Below are positions 24,209 to 33,087 of a DNA stretch of 64,000 nucleotides, piece after piece (positions within the stretch are counted from its first letter, which is position 1; every line of letters begins with the position of its first letter). The notes below the pieces were generated by a model, which made no database searches, was not told the DNA's origin, and was given only the letters and a program-made list of their open reading frames with translations. Where the stretch lies: the NCBI RefSeq assembly GCF_007752535.1, contig NZ_CP036426.1, positions 3,286,001-3,350,000 of the forward strand. Reading direction: 5' to 3'. Origin of the DNA: Tautonia plasticadhaerens. Lineage in GTDB: Bacteria; Planctomycetota; Planctomycetia; Isosphaerales; Isosphaeraceae. Position numbers and translations under genes: made by a program.

Positions 24209-25300
24209 TCAGGAGCCCCGGCCGGGATGCTCCGGGACCGGCGGGGCGTGCGCGACGACGCTGGCCGGCACGGGGAGTCGACCGGATCGCCCGCTTGGAG
24301 CAGGGGCGTATCCGAATCGCATCAGGAACGCGGGCCGTCCCTCGCCGATCTCCGGCGCCAGGGCCTGGGCCTCCTCGAGCAAACCCGAGACGTGCCCCCG
24401 GCCCAGCGACTCGATCAGCTTCGCCTCGCCGAGCCTCAGGACGTTGTCGAGCACCAAAAGCGACATCATGGGTTGTGCCGAAATCCCCAGCTCGTCGAGG
24501 GCCAGCCAGGCCCGCTGCATCGTCCTGCCGACGAGGAGATCCGTGGCCTCGTCGTCGTCGGGGGCGACGACCAGGAGGAGCCCCGAGGCGCCGAGGACCA
24601 GTTGCCTGGCCTTCGCGCGGAAGACCCGGCCGGCGCCGCCGAGCCTCAGCAGCCAGTCCGGGGAGCGTCGCATCACGCGGAGCGCGAGCCGATCTCCGTG
24701 GGTCAGTTCCAGCGAGGACGGGGCGAGGCCCTCGGGAGCCCCCTCGCCATCTCCGGCGTCGAGGTGGACCTTCCGCAGGAACGCGAGCCGCATGTCGGGG
24801 TGGCCGAACATGGTCGCGTCGGCCCGGCCGATCAGGTCGGCCCAGGCCGGGAGGCGATCCTGCCCGACGATCCAGTGCGTCCGGACGCCATCGAGGCCAC
24901 GTGCCCGCCGTTCCAGGAGTGCGAGGTCCTCCTCGGAAACGGGGCGGCCGTCGTACGGGCGGCGGTTGGTCACCCGATCGGCGAGGGCCCGCTCGATCGG
25001 GCCCGCCTCGCCGCCCCGGTCCCGGAGGCGGACCAGCGCGAGTGTCGGGGGAGGGGCGTCCTCGACCTGGGCGCCCCAGCCGAGCGCCTCGGCCGCCCGC
25101 AGCAAGTTCTCCAGGGCGGCCCCCACGGCAATCCTGGCCATCCGCTGGCCGGCGTTCATGGGAGACGGGTCCCGCTCCTCGTCCACCCGGAGCCCAATCG
25201 TCCCCTCCCGTTCATCGACGAGGAACCGCCAGGGCTGGGTATTGTCGCCGGACGGTGCGGCCCCCGCCGCGCCCAGGATCGCCTCGATCGGCGGATTCAC
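24209..25300 (-). CDS. Nitroreductase-fold flavoprotein (Acg-like)
   Basis: FMN-dependent oxidoreductase of the nitroreductase superfamily, closest in look to the mycobacterial Acg/Rv3131 group, in which two half domains form one chain. FMN-binding residues are seen in APSGDNTQPWRFLV (15-28), RVTNRRPYDGRPV (phosphate contact) and the second half RTMQRAWLALDELGISAQPM; it ends LMRFGYAPAPSGR. Length 363 is typical. The GTG start at 25300 lies one base after the ThiF stop, so it is translationally coupled to the E1-like enzyme. The same two domains are fused in some actinobacterial proteins, which supports joint action. An oxidation or dehydrogenation of the FeeM product is my inference. Confidence 0.88.
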   Translation of the reverse strand: MNPPIEAILGAAGAAPSGDNTQPWRFLVDEREGTIGLRVDEERDPSPMNAGQRMARIAVGAALENLLRAAEALGWGAQVEDAPPPTLALVRLRDRGGEAGPIERALADRVTNRRPYDGRPVSEEDLALLERRARGLDGVRTHWIVGQDRLPAWADLIGRADATMFGHPDMRLAFLRKVHLDAGDGEGAPEGLAPSSLELTHGDRLALRVMRRSPDWLLRLGGAGRVFRAKARQLVLGASGLLLVVAPDDDEATDLLVGRTMQRAWLALDELGISAQPMMSLLVLDNVLRLGEAKLIESLGRGHVSGLLEEAQALAPEIGEGRPAFLMRFGYAPAPSGRSGRLPVPASVVAHAPPVPEHPGRGS

Positions 25301-25301
25301 C

Positions 25302-26240
25302 TCAGCTCCCTCCGATGGTCGGTCGCCCCCACCCCATCCGCTCCAGGAACCGCCGGACTAGCCGACGCTTCAGGAGGCGCCAGGGGTGGCGATTCGCGCC
25401 GGGGAGCTTCCCCCGGCGGAGGATCTGGCGATAGGCGTCGAACTGGAAATACCACGGGGCCGGGCGGATCGGCGATCGGCCGAGGAGGATCTTGACGACC
25501 TCGGCGGCCGCGACCCCGCTGCACAGGTGGCAGGCCAACCCGACGGAAGGCCCCCGGCCCGTCGCGGTGTCGACCTGCGAGAAGTCCAGGTAGGACCGGT
25601 GCGTCGCCCGGGGGGTCAGGCCGACGAGGAACGCGACCAGCTGGTCCAGCGGGTCCATGCCGTCTCGGAGGTCGAAGTAGTCGTCGAAGCTCATGCCCGA
25701 GGGGTCGAACGAAATCCAGGCGGCACTGAAGCCGATCGGGCCCGCCGTCAAGGCCCAGATCCCCCGCCGCCTCGCCTCGGCGAAGACGAGCCGTCGCGTC
25801 TCCATGGCGAAGAAATCGATCCCGTCGACCAGCACGTCGACGCCATCGAGCAGCTCGCCCACGTTCCCCCGATCGATGGCCTCGGGGATGACCCGGAGCC
25901 GCACCTCGGGGTTGATCGCCCTCGCCTCCTCGGCCATGACCTCGGCCTTCGGGCGGCCCAGGCTGCGGCAGCTGGCGCCGTATTGCCGGTTGAAATTGAC
26001 CAGGTCGAAGCGGTCGGGGTCGGCGATGGTGAACCCGCCGATCCCCAGGCGGGCGAGCGTGACGAGGTGGATGCCCCCGACGCCGCCCATGCCGACGATG
26101 GCGACCGTGGCGGCCCGGAGTCGCCGCTGCTCCCCGGGGCCGATCAGGCCGAGATTCCTGGAGAACGCCTGCTCATAGGAGAATGATCTTCCCGGGTCGT
26201 CACGCTCGGGGGGCGAACCGGGACGGTCAATCGGGCCCAT
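25302..26240 (-). CDS. ThiF/MoeB/HesA-type adenylating enzyme (E1-like)
   Basis: E1-like enzyme that activates a carboxylate as an acyl-adenylate. Visible in order: the Rossmann loop IVGMGGVGGIHL (48-59), the acidic end of strand two IADPDRFDLVNFNRQYG with the Mg/ATP-binding Asp, Asn and Arg (72-88), GRPKAEVMAEEARAINPEV, and DVLVDGIDFF with the Mg-binding Asp. A single C-x-x-C (CHLC) remains near residue 238 where ThiF/MoeB proteins usually have two pairs, so the zinc site may be lost. At 312 residues it is the free-standing form. Its start overlaps the end of the fusion-protein gene by 14 bp. The likely target carboxylate is the N-acyl amino acid or a peptide/protein C-terminus. Confidence 0.9.
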   Translation of the reverse strand: MGPIDRPGSPPERDDPGRSFSYEQAFSRNLGLIGPGEQRRLRAATVAIVGMGGVGGIHLVTLARLGIGGFTIADPDRFDLVNFNRQYGASCRSLGRPKAEVMAEEARAINPEVRLRVIPEAIDRGNVGELLDGVDVLVDGIDFFAMETRRLVFAEARRRGIWALTAGPIGFSAAWISFDPSGMSFDDYFDLRDGMDPLDQLVAFLVGLTPRATHRSYLDFSQVDTATGRGPSVGLACHLCSGVAAAEVVKILLGRSPIRPAPWYFQFDAYRQILRRGKLPGANRHPWRLLKRRLVRRFLERMGWGRPTIGGS

Positions 26241-27315
26241 CGTATCGCACCAGGTCGCTTCTCGCCGGGTCGACGGCGTCGGGGTCGGGGTCGATCCGCA
26301 CTCGCACCCGCAGGTTGACCGGCAGCTCCGCGCCGGCGTCCAGGTCGATCAGGACCTCCCGGAAGTAGAGATCCTTGTATTCCCCGGGCGCGTCGCTCTG
26401 GGGGGCATTCTGGCCCATCCTCGACGCGACGAGGGACACCCGGCCCGAGAATCCGCGGCCGGGCAGGCCGTCGGCGGTGACGAGGGCAGGCTGGCCGAGC
26501 CCGACCCGGGCCGCGTCGAGCTCCTCGACGAACGCCCGCACCCGACGTCGGGACAGGTCGGCCAGGAGGAGCACCGGATCGGGCGTCGCCGGGCCGACGA
26601 CCTCCCCGGGCTCGGCATACGCCCTCAAGATCCGCCCGTCGGCGGGGGCCCGGAGCCGGGTCTTCTCCAGCTCCGCCTCGGCCAGCCGAAGGCGGGCCTC
26701 GGCGGCCTTCACGAGGGCCTCGGCCTCCGCCAGGTCCTCGGGCCGAGGCGGAGCCTCGACCAGGGCCCGCTCGGCCTCGACCTCGCCCAACGCGGCCCGG
26801 GACTCGACCTTGGCGTAATAGTCCCGGTCCCGGCGTTCGGTGCTGATGGCGCCCCTCCCGAACAGCTCCTCGGTCCGGGACCAGTCGGCCTCGGCCCGCT
26901 CGAGGGCCAGGCGATGCGTCTTCTCGATCGCCTCCAGCACCCGACGCCGCTCCTGCCGTTCCCCGTTGCGGAGCCGATCCAGCCGGGCTCGGGCCACCTC
27001 GAGCTCGGCGGCGGCCAGGGAGACCCGCTCCCGCTGGGGATCGTTGCGAAGCTCGGCGAGCAACTCCCCCCCCGCCACCTCCCGGTTCTCGGCGACATGG
27101 AGTGCGGCCAGCACGCCCTCGACATCGGGGCGTAGCCCCGCCTCCGGCCGGGCGCCCTCGACGACCCCATCGGCCGCGATCACGTCCGAAGGGCGGACCA
27201 TCGGGGCCTCCGGGGCCGCCGACCCGGCGGGGGCGGCGACGTCCTTGAGGGTCGCGACGGAGGCCACGCCCAGGGTCGCGGACAGCAGCAACGCGAGGGC
27301 GATCGCCGCCTTCAT
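26227..27315 (-). CDS. DevB-like membrane fusion protein of an ABC exporter
   Basis: Periplasmic adaptor of the HlyD/DevB family. It has an N-terminal membrane anchor (AAIALALLLSATLGVASVAT), a lipoyl half (VEGVLAALHVAENREVAGGE), a long coiled coil rich in Glu, Arg and Ala (about residues 95-215), the second lipoyl half (LRAPADGRILRAYAEPGEVV) and a beta-barrel with the family end LRVRVRID. ATG 27315 overlaps the ATPase stop as ATGA, a classic coupling signal, and is preferred to the GTG at 27324. It works with the ATPase and permease upstream, as in the heterocyst glycolipid exporter DevBCA, and exports a lipid-like product in that family. Confidence 0.9.
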   Translation of the reverse strand: MKAAIALALLLSATLGVASVATLKDVAAPAGSAAPEAPMVRPSDVIAADGVVEGARPEAGLRPDVEGVLAALHVAENREVAGGELLAELRNDPQRERVSLAAAELEVARARLDRLRNGERQERRRVLEAIEKTHRLALERAEADWSRTEELFGRGAISTERRDRDYYAKVESRAALGEVEAERALVEAPPRPEDLAEAEALVKAAEARLRLAEAELEKTRLRAPADGRILRAYAEPGEVVGPATPDPVLLLADLSRRRVRAFVEELDAARVGLGQPALVTADGLPGRGFSGRVSLVASRMGQNAPQSDAPGEYKDLYFREVLIDLDAGAELPVNLRVRVRIDPDPDAVDPARSDLVRYDGPD

Positions 27316-28202
27316 GGTCCCCACTCCCGCCGCCGCCGGCGGCCGTCCGGGGCCGCCATCACCCCGGCGACCTCCTCGGGAGGGTCGCCCCCCCCGGGGC
27401 CGTCGGACCCCACGACGCGGCCTCCCTCGAGCCGGAGGATCCGATCGGCGAAGGGGAAGATCCGGTTGTCGTGGGTCACGATCAGCAAGGTCGCCCCTCG
27501 GGTGCGGACCAGGTCGGTGAGCAGGTGCATGATGGCTTGCCCGTTCTCGGCATCAAGCGAGGCCGTCGGCTCGTCGGCCAGCACGAGTTCCGGGTCGCCC
27601 GCGAGCGCCCGGGCGACCGCCACGCGCTGGCATTCCCCGGTGCTGAGCCGGCCCGGCCGGAGCCCGGCCCGGTGGGAGAGCCCCACGCTCCCGAGCAGGG
27701 CGGTCGCCCTCGCGGTCGACTCCCGTCGCGAGATGCCACGCATGGCCAGGGCCAGGCGGACGTTGTCGAGCGCCGAGAGCGTCGGCATCAGGTGGAAGGT
27801 CTGGAAGATGAAGCCGAGGTGGTCGCGCCGGAAGTCGGCCCGCCGGGCCGGGTCGAGCCGGCTCGTGTCCTGGCCGAGCACGGTGAGGGACCCTTGGTCC
27901 GGGGTCATGATGCCGCCGATCAACGACAGGAGCGTCGATTTCCCGCTCCCGGAAGGGCCCACGAGGAAGACGACCTCGCCCCGACGGATCTCGAGGCTGA
28001 CGCCCTTCAGGACCGTGGCCCGGCCCCGACCGCCGCCGAATCCCTTGCCGATCTCGCGGGCCGCGACCGCAGGAGGCATCCATCCTTCGTCATCCACCCA
28101 TGGGTCGACGAGGGTCTCGTGGGGGAAATGAGCCGGATCCGAACCGCGAGGCCGGACGGGACCTCGCCCGAGGAAGGCGGGGGCGGACGGTGACCACAGC
28201 AT
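27312..28202 (-). CDS. DevA/MacB-type ABC transporter ATPase
   Basis: Nucleotide-binding subunit with all motifs: Walker A GPSGSGKST (82-90), Q-loop FIFQTFHLMP, signature LSTGECQRVAVARAL, Walker B LVLADEPTASLD and switch His in IVTHDNR. From the ATG at 28202 it has 296 residues, with an unusual 41-residue N-terminal extension. An internal ATG at 28079 would give the normal family length, and its coding start just follows the motif AAGGATGG; both are possible. The gene begins 15 bp after the permease stop and its own stop overlaps the fusion-protein start. The order permease-ATPase-adaptor is typical of DevCAB exporters. Confidence 0.93.
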   Translation of the reverse strand: MLWSPSAPAFLGRGPVRPRGSDPAHFPHETLVDPWVDDEGWMPPAVAAREIGKGFGGGRGRATVLKGVSLEIRRGEVVFLVGPSGSGKSTLLSLIGGIMTPDQGSLTVLGQDTSRLDPARRADFRRDHLGFIFQTFHLMPTLSALDNVRLALAMRGISRRESTARATALLGSVGLSHRAGLRPGRLSTGECQRVAVARALAGDPELVLADEPTASLDAENGQAIMHLLTDLVRTRGATLLIVTHDNRIFPFADRILRLEGGRVVGSDGPGGGDPPEEVAGVMAAPDGRRRRREWGP

Positions 28203-28217
28203 CGTATGTCAGGCCCT

Positions 28218-29354
28218 TCAGCTTCGCAAGACGATCGCCGGGTCGATCCGCCGGAGCCTCACGTAGGGCAGCGACGCGGAGACCAGGCAGACGAGGACCA
28301 CCAGCGAGACGCTCAGGGCGCCCACCTGCCAGGTCAACACGACCGGGGCCCGGGGGGAGCTCATCACCCGGCCGGCGAAGGCGGAGCCGGCCAGGCCGAG
28401 GGCCGAGCCCATCGTCGCGTTGCCCAACGCCTGGACGAGCAGGAAGGAGCCGACGCAGGAGTCGTCCGCCCCCATGGCCTTCAGGGCGCCGTACTCCCTG
28501 ATCCGATCGGTGACCGCGGCATACAGCGTCTGGGCCACGACGGCCAGGCCGACGAGCAACCCCAGGGCCGCGGCCAGGCCGAAGCTGATCCCGATGCCGG
28601 TGCGCGTCAGCCAGAAATCCATGCAGCGCCAGCTATAGGTGGCCCGGTCGTAGACGTCGAGATCCGGGACGCGGGCCCGGATCCGGGCGCAAAGGGCATC
28701 CAGGTCCGTGCCGGGGCGTGCCTTGACCAGGAAGTAGCAGCACCGGTCGCGGGGGATGCCGGTGCCCGGCCCGAACTGGTCGCGGGCCCGGGCGAGCGTG
28801 GTGAAGACGTAGGGGTTGGTCGTGAAGCTGACGATCCCCCGGGTCATGCCGACGACCTCCGCCCGCCGGCCGTTGATCTCCAGCGCGTCGCCGATCCGGC
28901 AGCCGCCCAGGCGGGGGGCGTCGCAGGCGTCCACGAGGACCCCGTCCGGGTGGCGGATGGCCCTCGGGTCCCCCTCGGCCACGTCCCAGGCGTTGCCCAT
29001 CAGGCTGGCCGCCTCGCTGCCGACGATGACCACGTTCTCGAACCGGCCGTCCCGCATCGCCGCCTGGCCGAAGATGACCACGTAGGGCTCGGCCCGCTCG
29101 ACCCCCTCGACCCCCCGGATCCGGTGCACCCACCGCTCGGGGATGTATGCCCCCATGTCGACGGTGGTCATGTGCCGCGGCCCCGCCCAGATGTCGGCCC
29201 GGCCGTAGTCGACCAGCATGCTGCCCTTACGCAGCATCCCCAGCAGCAGCCCCCCCTGGAGGTTGACGAGGACGACCGAGAAGGCCACGCCGAGCAGCGA
29301 GGCCGTCAGCTTGCCCCGGTCGGCCAGCATCGCCTTGAGCGCTAGGATCCACAT
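28218..29354 (-). CDS. DevC-like ABC transporter permease
   Basis: FtsX/MacB-type permease of 378 residues. It has one N-terminal helix (GKLTASLLGVAFSVVLVNLQ), a large extracytoplasmic domain (to about residue 245), then three helices: GISFGLAAALGLLVGLAVVA, FLLVQALGNATMGSALGLAG, and VGALSVSLVVLVCLVSASLP, ending RRIDPAIVLRS, the DevC/FtsX signature end. RIREYGALKAMGADD between helices two and three is the usual coupling-helix region. The ATG at 29354 lies 13 bp inside the FeeM gene, so the acyltransferase and its exporter are coupled. Mechanotransmission-type export of a lipophilic product is inferred from the family. Confidence 0.93.
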   Translation of the reverse strand: MWILALKAMLADRGKLTASLLGVAFSVVLVNLQGGLLLGMLRKGSMLVDYGRADIWAGPRHMTTVDMGAYIPERWVHRIRGVEGVERAEPYVVIFGQAAMRDGRFENVVIVGSEAASLMGNAWDVAEGDPRAIRHPDGVLVDACDAPRLGGCRIGDALEINGRRAEVVGMTRGIVSFTTNPYVFTTLARARDQFGPGTGIPRDRCCYFLVKARPGTDLDALCARIRARVPDLDVYDRATYSWRCMDFWLTRTGIGISFGLAAALGLLVGLAVVAQTLYAAVTDRIREYGALKAMGADDSCVGSFLLVQALGNATMGSALGLAGSAFAGRVMSSPRAPVVLTWQVGALSVSLVVLVCLVSASLPYVRLRRIDPAIVLRS

Positions 29355-30295
29355 GGGGCGGCCCGATGCTCGCGGTTCGCCGGGGTCGGCCCCGGCTCGG
29401 CCCACTCCTGCCAGCGGGGCGGCGCCCCGGACGAGCCGACCTCCCGCCCGATCCGGAGCAGGGCCTCGGGATCGGCCTGGGTCGAACGCCCGGCGAAGTA
29501 GGGGACGTGCCCCGCCTCGCGAGGCGGCGCGTCGAGGACCTCGTCGGGCAGCGGCTCGCCGAAGATCTCGCGGTGCTTCCGGGGGGCGTTGGCCCTCATG
29601 AGGTCCTCATCGACCAGGAACCCCTCCGCCGGATGATGGCGGACGCTCGGGTAGGATCGGGGCGCCCCGATCGAGATGAACCCCAGCACCTTGCGGTAAT
29701 AGTCCCGATGGCGGGGGTGGACGGTGATGACCCAGCTGTCGCCCCCCTCCCGGTGGTGGTGCTGGCAGGTCAGCCGGCTCATCGCCCCGAAGACCCTGAG
29801 GAACTCGCGGTGGCTCAGGTCCCGGTCGGCCAGGCTCGTGATCTCGGCCAGGCGCAGCCCCTGGGACCTCAGCTGGTCGATCTCCCACCCATAGATGCGT
29901 TCCATCGGCAATCCGAGCAGGGACGTGTCCGGCACCTGCGACATGGTCGCCACGACCCGGCCCTCGCGCTCGGCCACGACGGTGATCGTGCCGGGCAGGA
30001 CGTGGTAAGGGGTGAAGCGATAGGGCCGAGGGCTCGGGGACTCGTAGCCTCGGGCCTGGTAGCTGCCGGCGATCATCCGGAATGCCTGCGCGAAGGACTC
30101 CCGACTCGAGGCGATCCGCACCCGGATCTCCCCGCCGTCGGCCCCCTGGACCGCGATCGATCGGCCGGCCTCCGGGCGGGAGGGCAGCCTACGCTCCCTG
30201 TCCGTCGGGAGGCGGTCGTAGGCGACCTTCGAGCCCTCGGCGAAGAATGGTTGCACGCGCGGATCGACCGCGTGGAAGGGAATGGCATGGAGCAT
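29342..30295 (-). CDS. FeeM-like N-acyl amino acid synthase
   Basis: GNAT-fold acyltransferase like FeeM, the environmental-DNA long-chain N-acyl tyrosine synthase, which joins an ACP-bound fatty acyl chain to an amino acid and is related to acyl-homoserine-lactone synthases. Family blocks are clear: VRIASSRESFAQAFRMIAGSY (58-79), TITVVAEREGRVVATMSQVPD, RLAEITSLADRDL with the conserved Glu151, and HPRHRDYYRKVLGFISIGAPRSYPSV (193-218, split here from a continuous run). A 40-residue N-terminal and a 60-residue C-terminal tail are extra. It is the first gene of the cluster and overlaps the DevC-like permease gene. The acyl chain length and amino acid are not predictable from sequence alone. Confidence 0.88.
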   Translation of the reverse strand: MLHAIPFHAVDPRVQPFFAEGSKVAYDRLPTDRERRLPSRPEAGRSIAVQGADGGEIRVRIASSRESFAQAFRMIAGSYQARGYESPSPRPYRFTPYHVLPGTITVVAEREGRVVATMSQVPDTSLLGLPMERIYGWEIDQLRSQGLRLAEITSLADRDLSHREFLRVFGAMSRLTCQHHHREGGDSWVITVHPRHRDYYRKVLGFISIGAPRSYPSVRHHPAEGFLVDEDLMRANAPRKHREIFGEPLPDEVLDAPPREAGHVPYFAGRSTQADPEALLRIGREVGSSGAPPRWQEWAEPGPTPANREHRAAPCGS

Positions 30296-31626
30296 GTATT
30301 ATGTCTCTTCGGCGAGCCAATGCGTCGAGTCGTCGACGGTGCATTGCGATTCTGCGATGGGGGGTGGCCGCGACCGCAGAGAGACATCCGACGTCTCTCG
30401 CCGGTCGAGATCCCCTCGCTCGTTGCAAGGCGACGCATGAACCTGAATGACGGGAATGAACGCGTGGGCGGGTCCGCGCGCAGGCCGAGCGGCTCGGCCG
30501 TGGCCGAGTTCCTGAGGCCCGCGATCGATCGCGAGGGGGCCGAGGGGTGACCTGCTGACGGCCGACTGGGGGCCGACCATCGCGGCCGGCGTCATGAACG
30601 GGTGGCCTCGCCGAGCGGGCCGGGCTCGACGGGGGCATCCGAGGGCCCCCATCCGCTTACCTGACCGTTTGGGTCCTCACCTGCCAGTCGCTCCCGACAA
30701 ACGAACCATAGCTCATCCGGGGAGCCCCGTCGGGGGCATCCGGCAAGACGAGCCCGGATTGTTTGGGGGGGGGAATGAGGCTTCACCTACGCCCGCTCGC
30801 GTCGAGCCCATCGAACGATGGACCCGGATCGCCGCAACCAGGGAGGTGATGATCGAAAGTCGACTCATATTGCGGGGTGCCAACCCTTCCGTCAAGAGAC
30901 TATGCGGGGAAAAATCAGGGTCCGCCGAGACCAGGGTTGCATGCATAAATCATTAGAGCATTGAAATTTCATATACAATTTCCAATGCTTGAAATTCTTG
31001 CCAGACCCAGTCTTTTCCGGGGTTTGCGGCCTTGACGCCCCATCCAGGCCTCTCAGCGAGGACATCCCACTCGCCCCAGGCACCAACATGCATCACCCCA
31101 TCTCATGGCGAAATGGCGATCTTGGCACCAGTTTAAGCATAAGTCCTTGAATGGGTGAATTGTCGCAATGATTCGGGGTGAGACGCCATCGCAGTGATCC
31201 CCTCCCCTGGTGACGGGGCATCATCGACGGAAGGCGCTTCCATCTCGGGCCGCGGCCCGACGCCGGCCGGCTCCCCGGGATGCCGATCGTGGCATGGGTT
31301 GCGCGGGACGGGGCGGGCCGAGCCGACGAGGACGGCATCGTCCCGATGGGCCCGACGTCGTTCGTCGTCTGAAGGCGTCTCGGGCACGGACGCCTGGGGT
31401 GGCGTGGAAAGGGGCTCGGGGATGTCGGACATCCCGGCGGCCCGACCGGAGGGGAGAAAGCCTCGCCGGATCGCGTGATCCTTCGAGGGACGCCACCATC
31501 GAGGCGCCGGGGATCGGGCCGGGTCGAGCTCCGGGCCCGTCGAGGGATGGAATCATCCCGGCCGCATGTCACTCCCGGCGGGGACACCTCGTCAGCCTTC
31601 GGGAACCGGACCCGAAGCAGGCGATC
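30296..31626. other. 1.3-kb region without intact genes, upstream of the FeeM cluster
   Basis: It should hold the cluster promoter. Noted structures: a 7-bp hairpin GAGAGAC/GTCTCTC (30379-30399) 85 bp before the FeeM ATG, and an AT-rich patch (about 30940-31010) with an imperfect inverted repeat, GCATTGAAATT at 30958-30968 and AATTTCCAATGC at 30977-30988. No frame in 30560-31600 has a convincing ribosome site or domain; the many long frames reflect high GC content. Confidence 0.45.
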
Positions 31627-32082
31627 ATGACCCCGAGATTGAACGCGTACGCCGCCGCCCCGCGTTGATGCAATCGTGGCTCGAATTCGGCAAGGGCGCC
31701 CACCAGGGCGGTCTGGAGGACAGCTGATGGAGCTCGCCTAGGTCCGCGTCTCGCAGCTCAACGCCTGCGCCTCCTGCCTCCACATGCATTCCGCGGAGGA
31801 CAGGAAGAAGGGCGAGACGGAGGGGCGGCTCTACTTGCTCGATGCCTGGCGCGAGCCACCGTTCTACAGCGCTCGCGAGCGTGCAGCGTTCGGCTGGACC
31901 GAGGCCCGACCCTTGTGGCCCGGACGCACGCTCCGGACGATGTCTCTCAGGCGCTCCGGGGCCACTTCACCGAGGAGGAGCGAGCGGCGCTCACCCCGCT
32001 GATCGTCGCGATCAACGGCTGGAACCGTATCCAGGTCGGCTTCCGGGCGGTGCACCAGGTCGCAGCGCATCTGGTGGCCTGA
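31627..32082 (+). pseudogene. Carboxymuconolactone decarboxylase/AhpD-like pseudogene
   Basis: The family sequence can be followed from MTPRLNAYAAAP through LMQSWLEFGKG, VRVSQLNACASCLHMHS (the redox CxxC and the following His), AEDRKKGETEGRLYLLDAWR, ERAAFGWTEA, LVARTHAPDDVSQALRGHF, and INGWNRIQVGFRAVH to a natural stop at 32080-32082. It is broken by frame changes near 31665 and 31725, a TAG at about 31740, and a one-base loss near 31909 (GAGGCCCGACCC where GAGGCCCTGACC is expected). The order and spacing are otherwise complete, so the decay is recent. Intact relatives reduce peroxides or hydroperoxides with a cysteine pair. Confidence 0.85.
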
Positions 32083-32181
32083 TGGCGAGCACGGCCGACG
32101 ACGAGGCCGCCGAGACCTTCGCCCCGGCTGTCGGCGGTTGGGCTCGGTTGGCCGCCGAGCGATCCGGCCCGACGCGGCCGA

Positions 32182-32697
32182 TCACCCCGGCTCTGAGGCC
32201 ATCTCGGCGAGCCTGGTGACCGTGTTGATGTTGCGCGCCGTGCCGGCGGCGGCGGCGGGGATCTTCAACCTCGACCTCCCCATCCCGTCGCCGTAATGAA
32301 CGTAGATCTCCCGCCTCCCGAGGCGTGTCTCCTCGTCGGCCCGGCCGGTGACCCGCTCCAGGGCATCGGGGGGCGGAGGCCCGTCGAGGAAGATGGCCAC
32401 CGTCCTGCTGGGCGAGGAGCCCGGGAACGGGTTCCCCGAGACGACCTCCGCCATCTCGGACGCGGTGCGCACCAGCACGCCGACGGGCTTGCCGGCGTAG
32501 GCTCCCAGGGCCTCCTCCAGGGCGGCCTTGATCCGGGCCTCCGGCTCCCGGCTCGTGAAGACGACGTTGCCGCTGGCGATGTAGGTCCGGGCCCCGGGGA
32601 ACCCGGCCCGCCGGAACAAGTCTTTGAGGTCGCTCATGGGCATCTTGCCGGTGCCGCCGACGTTGACGGCCCTCAGGAGTGCGATATAGGAGTTCAT
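32182..32697 (-). CDS. DUF1697 protein
   Basis: A 171-residue cytoplasmic protein of family DUF1697, function unknown. It shows the family start MNSYIALLRAVNVGGTGKMP, then FPGARTYIASGNVVFTS, VGVLVRTASEMAEVVSGNPF and the end RLKIPAAAAGTARNINTVTR with the conserved T-x-R-N-W/I-x-T-V block. Length and start are standard. It is a single gene facing the small proline-rich gene (divergent). Confidence 0.92.
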   Translation of the reverse strand: MNSYIALLRAVNVGGTGKMPMSDLKDLFRRAGFPGARTYIASGNVVFTSREPEARIKAALEEALGAYAGKPVGVLVRTASEMAEVVSGNPFPGSSPSRTVAIFLDGPPPPDALERVTGRADEETRLGRREIYVHYGDGMGRSRLKIPAAAAGTARNINTVTRLAEMASEPG

Positions 32698-32895
32698 GGC
32701 AATATCCTTCCCGAACGCCCCGGGGCAAGACTCGCGTCGCCCGGCCGCATCCCGGGCCGGCCATTCTCCCGAGCCGTCGGCCGTCCAGCCAGGCAGGTCT
32801 GCCGCTCGGCACGCCCCTTGCGGGTCCCCGGCCGGGAAGCCTCCGCGATCTCCTCGGGCTGGGGATTCCCGGCTGCCCGATCAGGAAGGACCGCC

Positions 32896-33087
32896 ATGTC
32901 GCCCGACGAACCCGTCCCCGACTCGATCCCCACGCCCGAGGAGCCGAAACCCGGCTCACCTCCGCCGGACTACCCGGAGATCCCGAAGCCGGGGCCCCCG
33001 CAATCCCCATTCCCCGTCCACCCGGAGCCGTCTCCCGGCCAGAAGCCGATCGGCGAGCCGCCGGCGACCCCGCCCGATCCGATGTGA
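32896..33087 (+). CDS. Small proline-rich protein
   Basis: A 63-residue protein, about one third proline, with an acidic first half (MSPDEPVPDSIPTPEEPKPG) and repeated PKPG/PxP steps. A good ribosome site (AGGAAGGA) lies 6 nt before the ATG, which separates it from the many chance frames nearby. It would be disordered. Similar tiny proline-rich proteins occur in planctomycete genomes, but no function is known. Confidence 0.6.
   Translation: MSPDEPVPDSIPTPEEPKPGSPPPDYPEIPKPGPPQSPFPVHPEPSPGQKPIGEPPATPPDPM

Noticed and set aside
22855-25495. Long plus-strand frames across the glycosyltransferase and nitroreductase genes
   Set aside because: They are Arg/Pro/Gly-rich mirror frames without motifs, while the minus-strand frames show full enzyme families.
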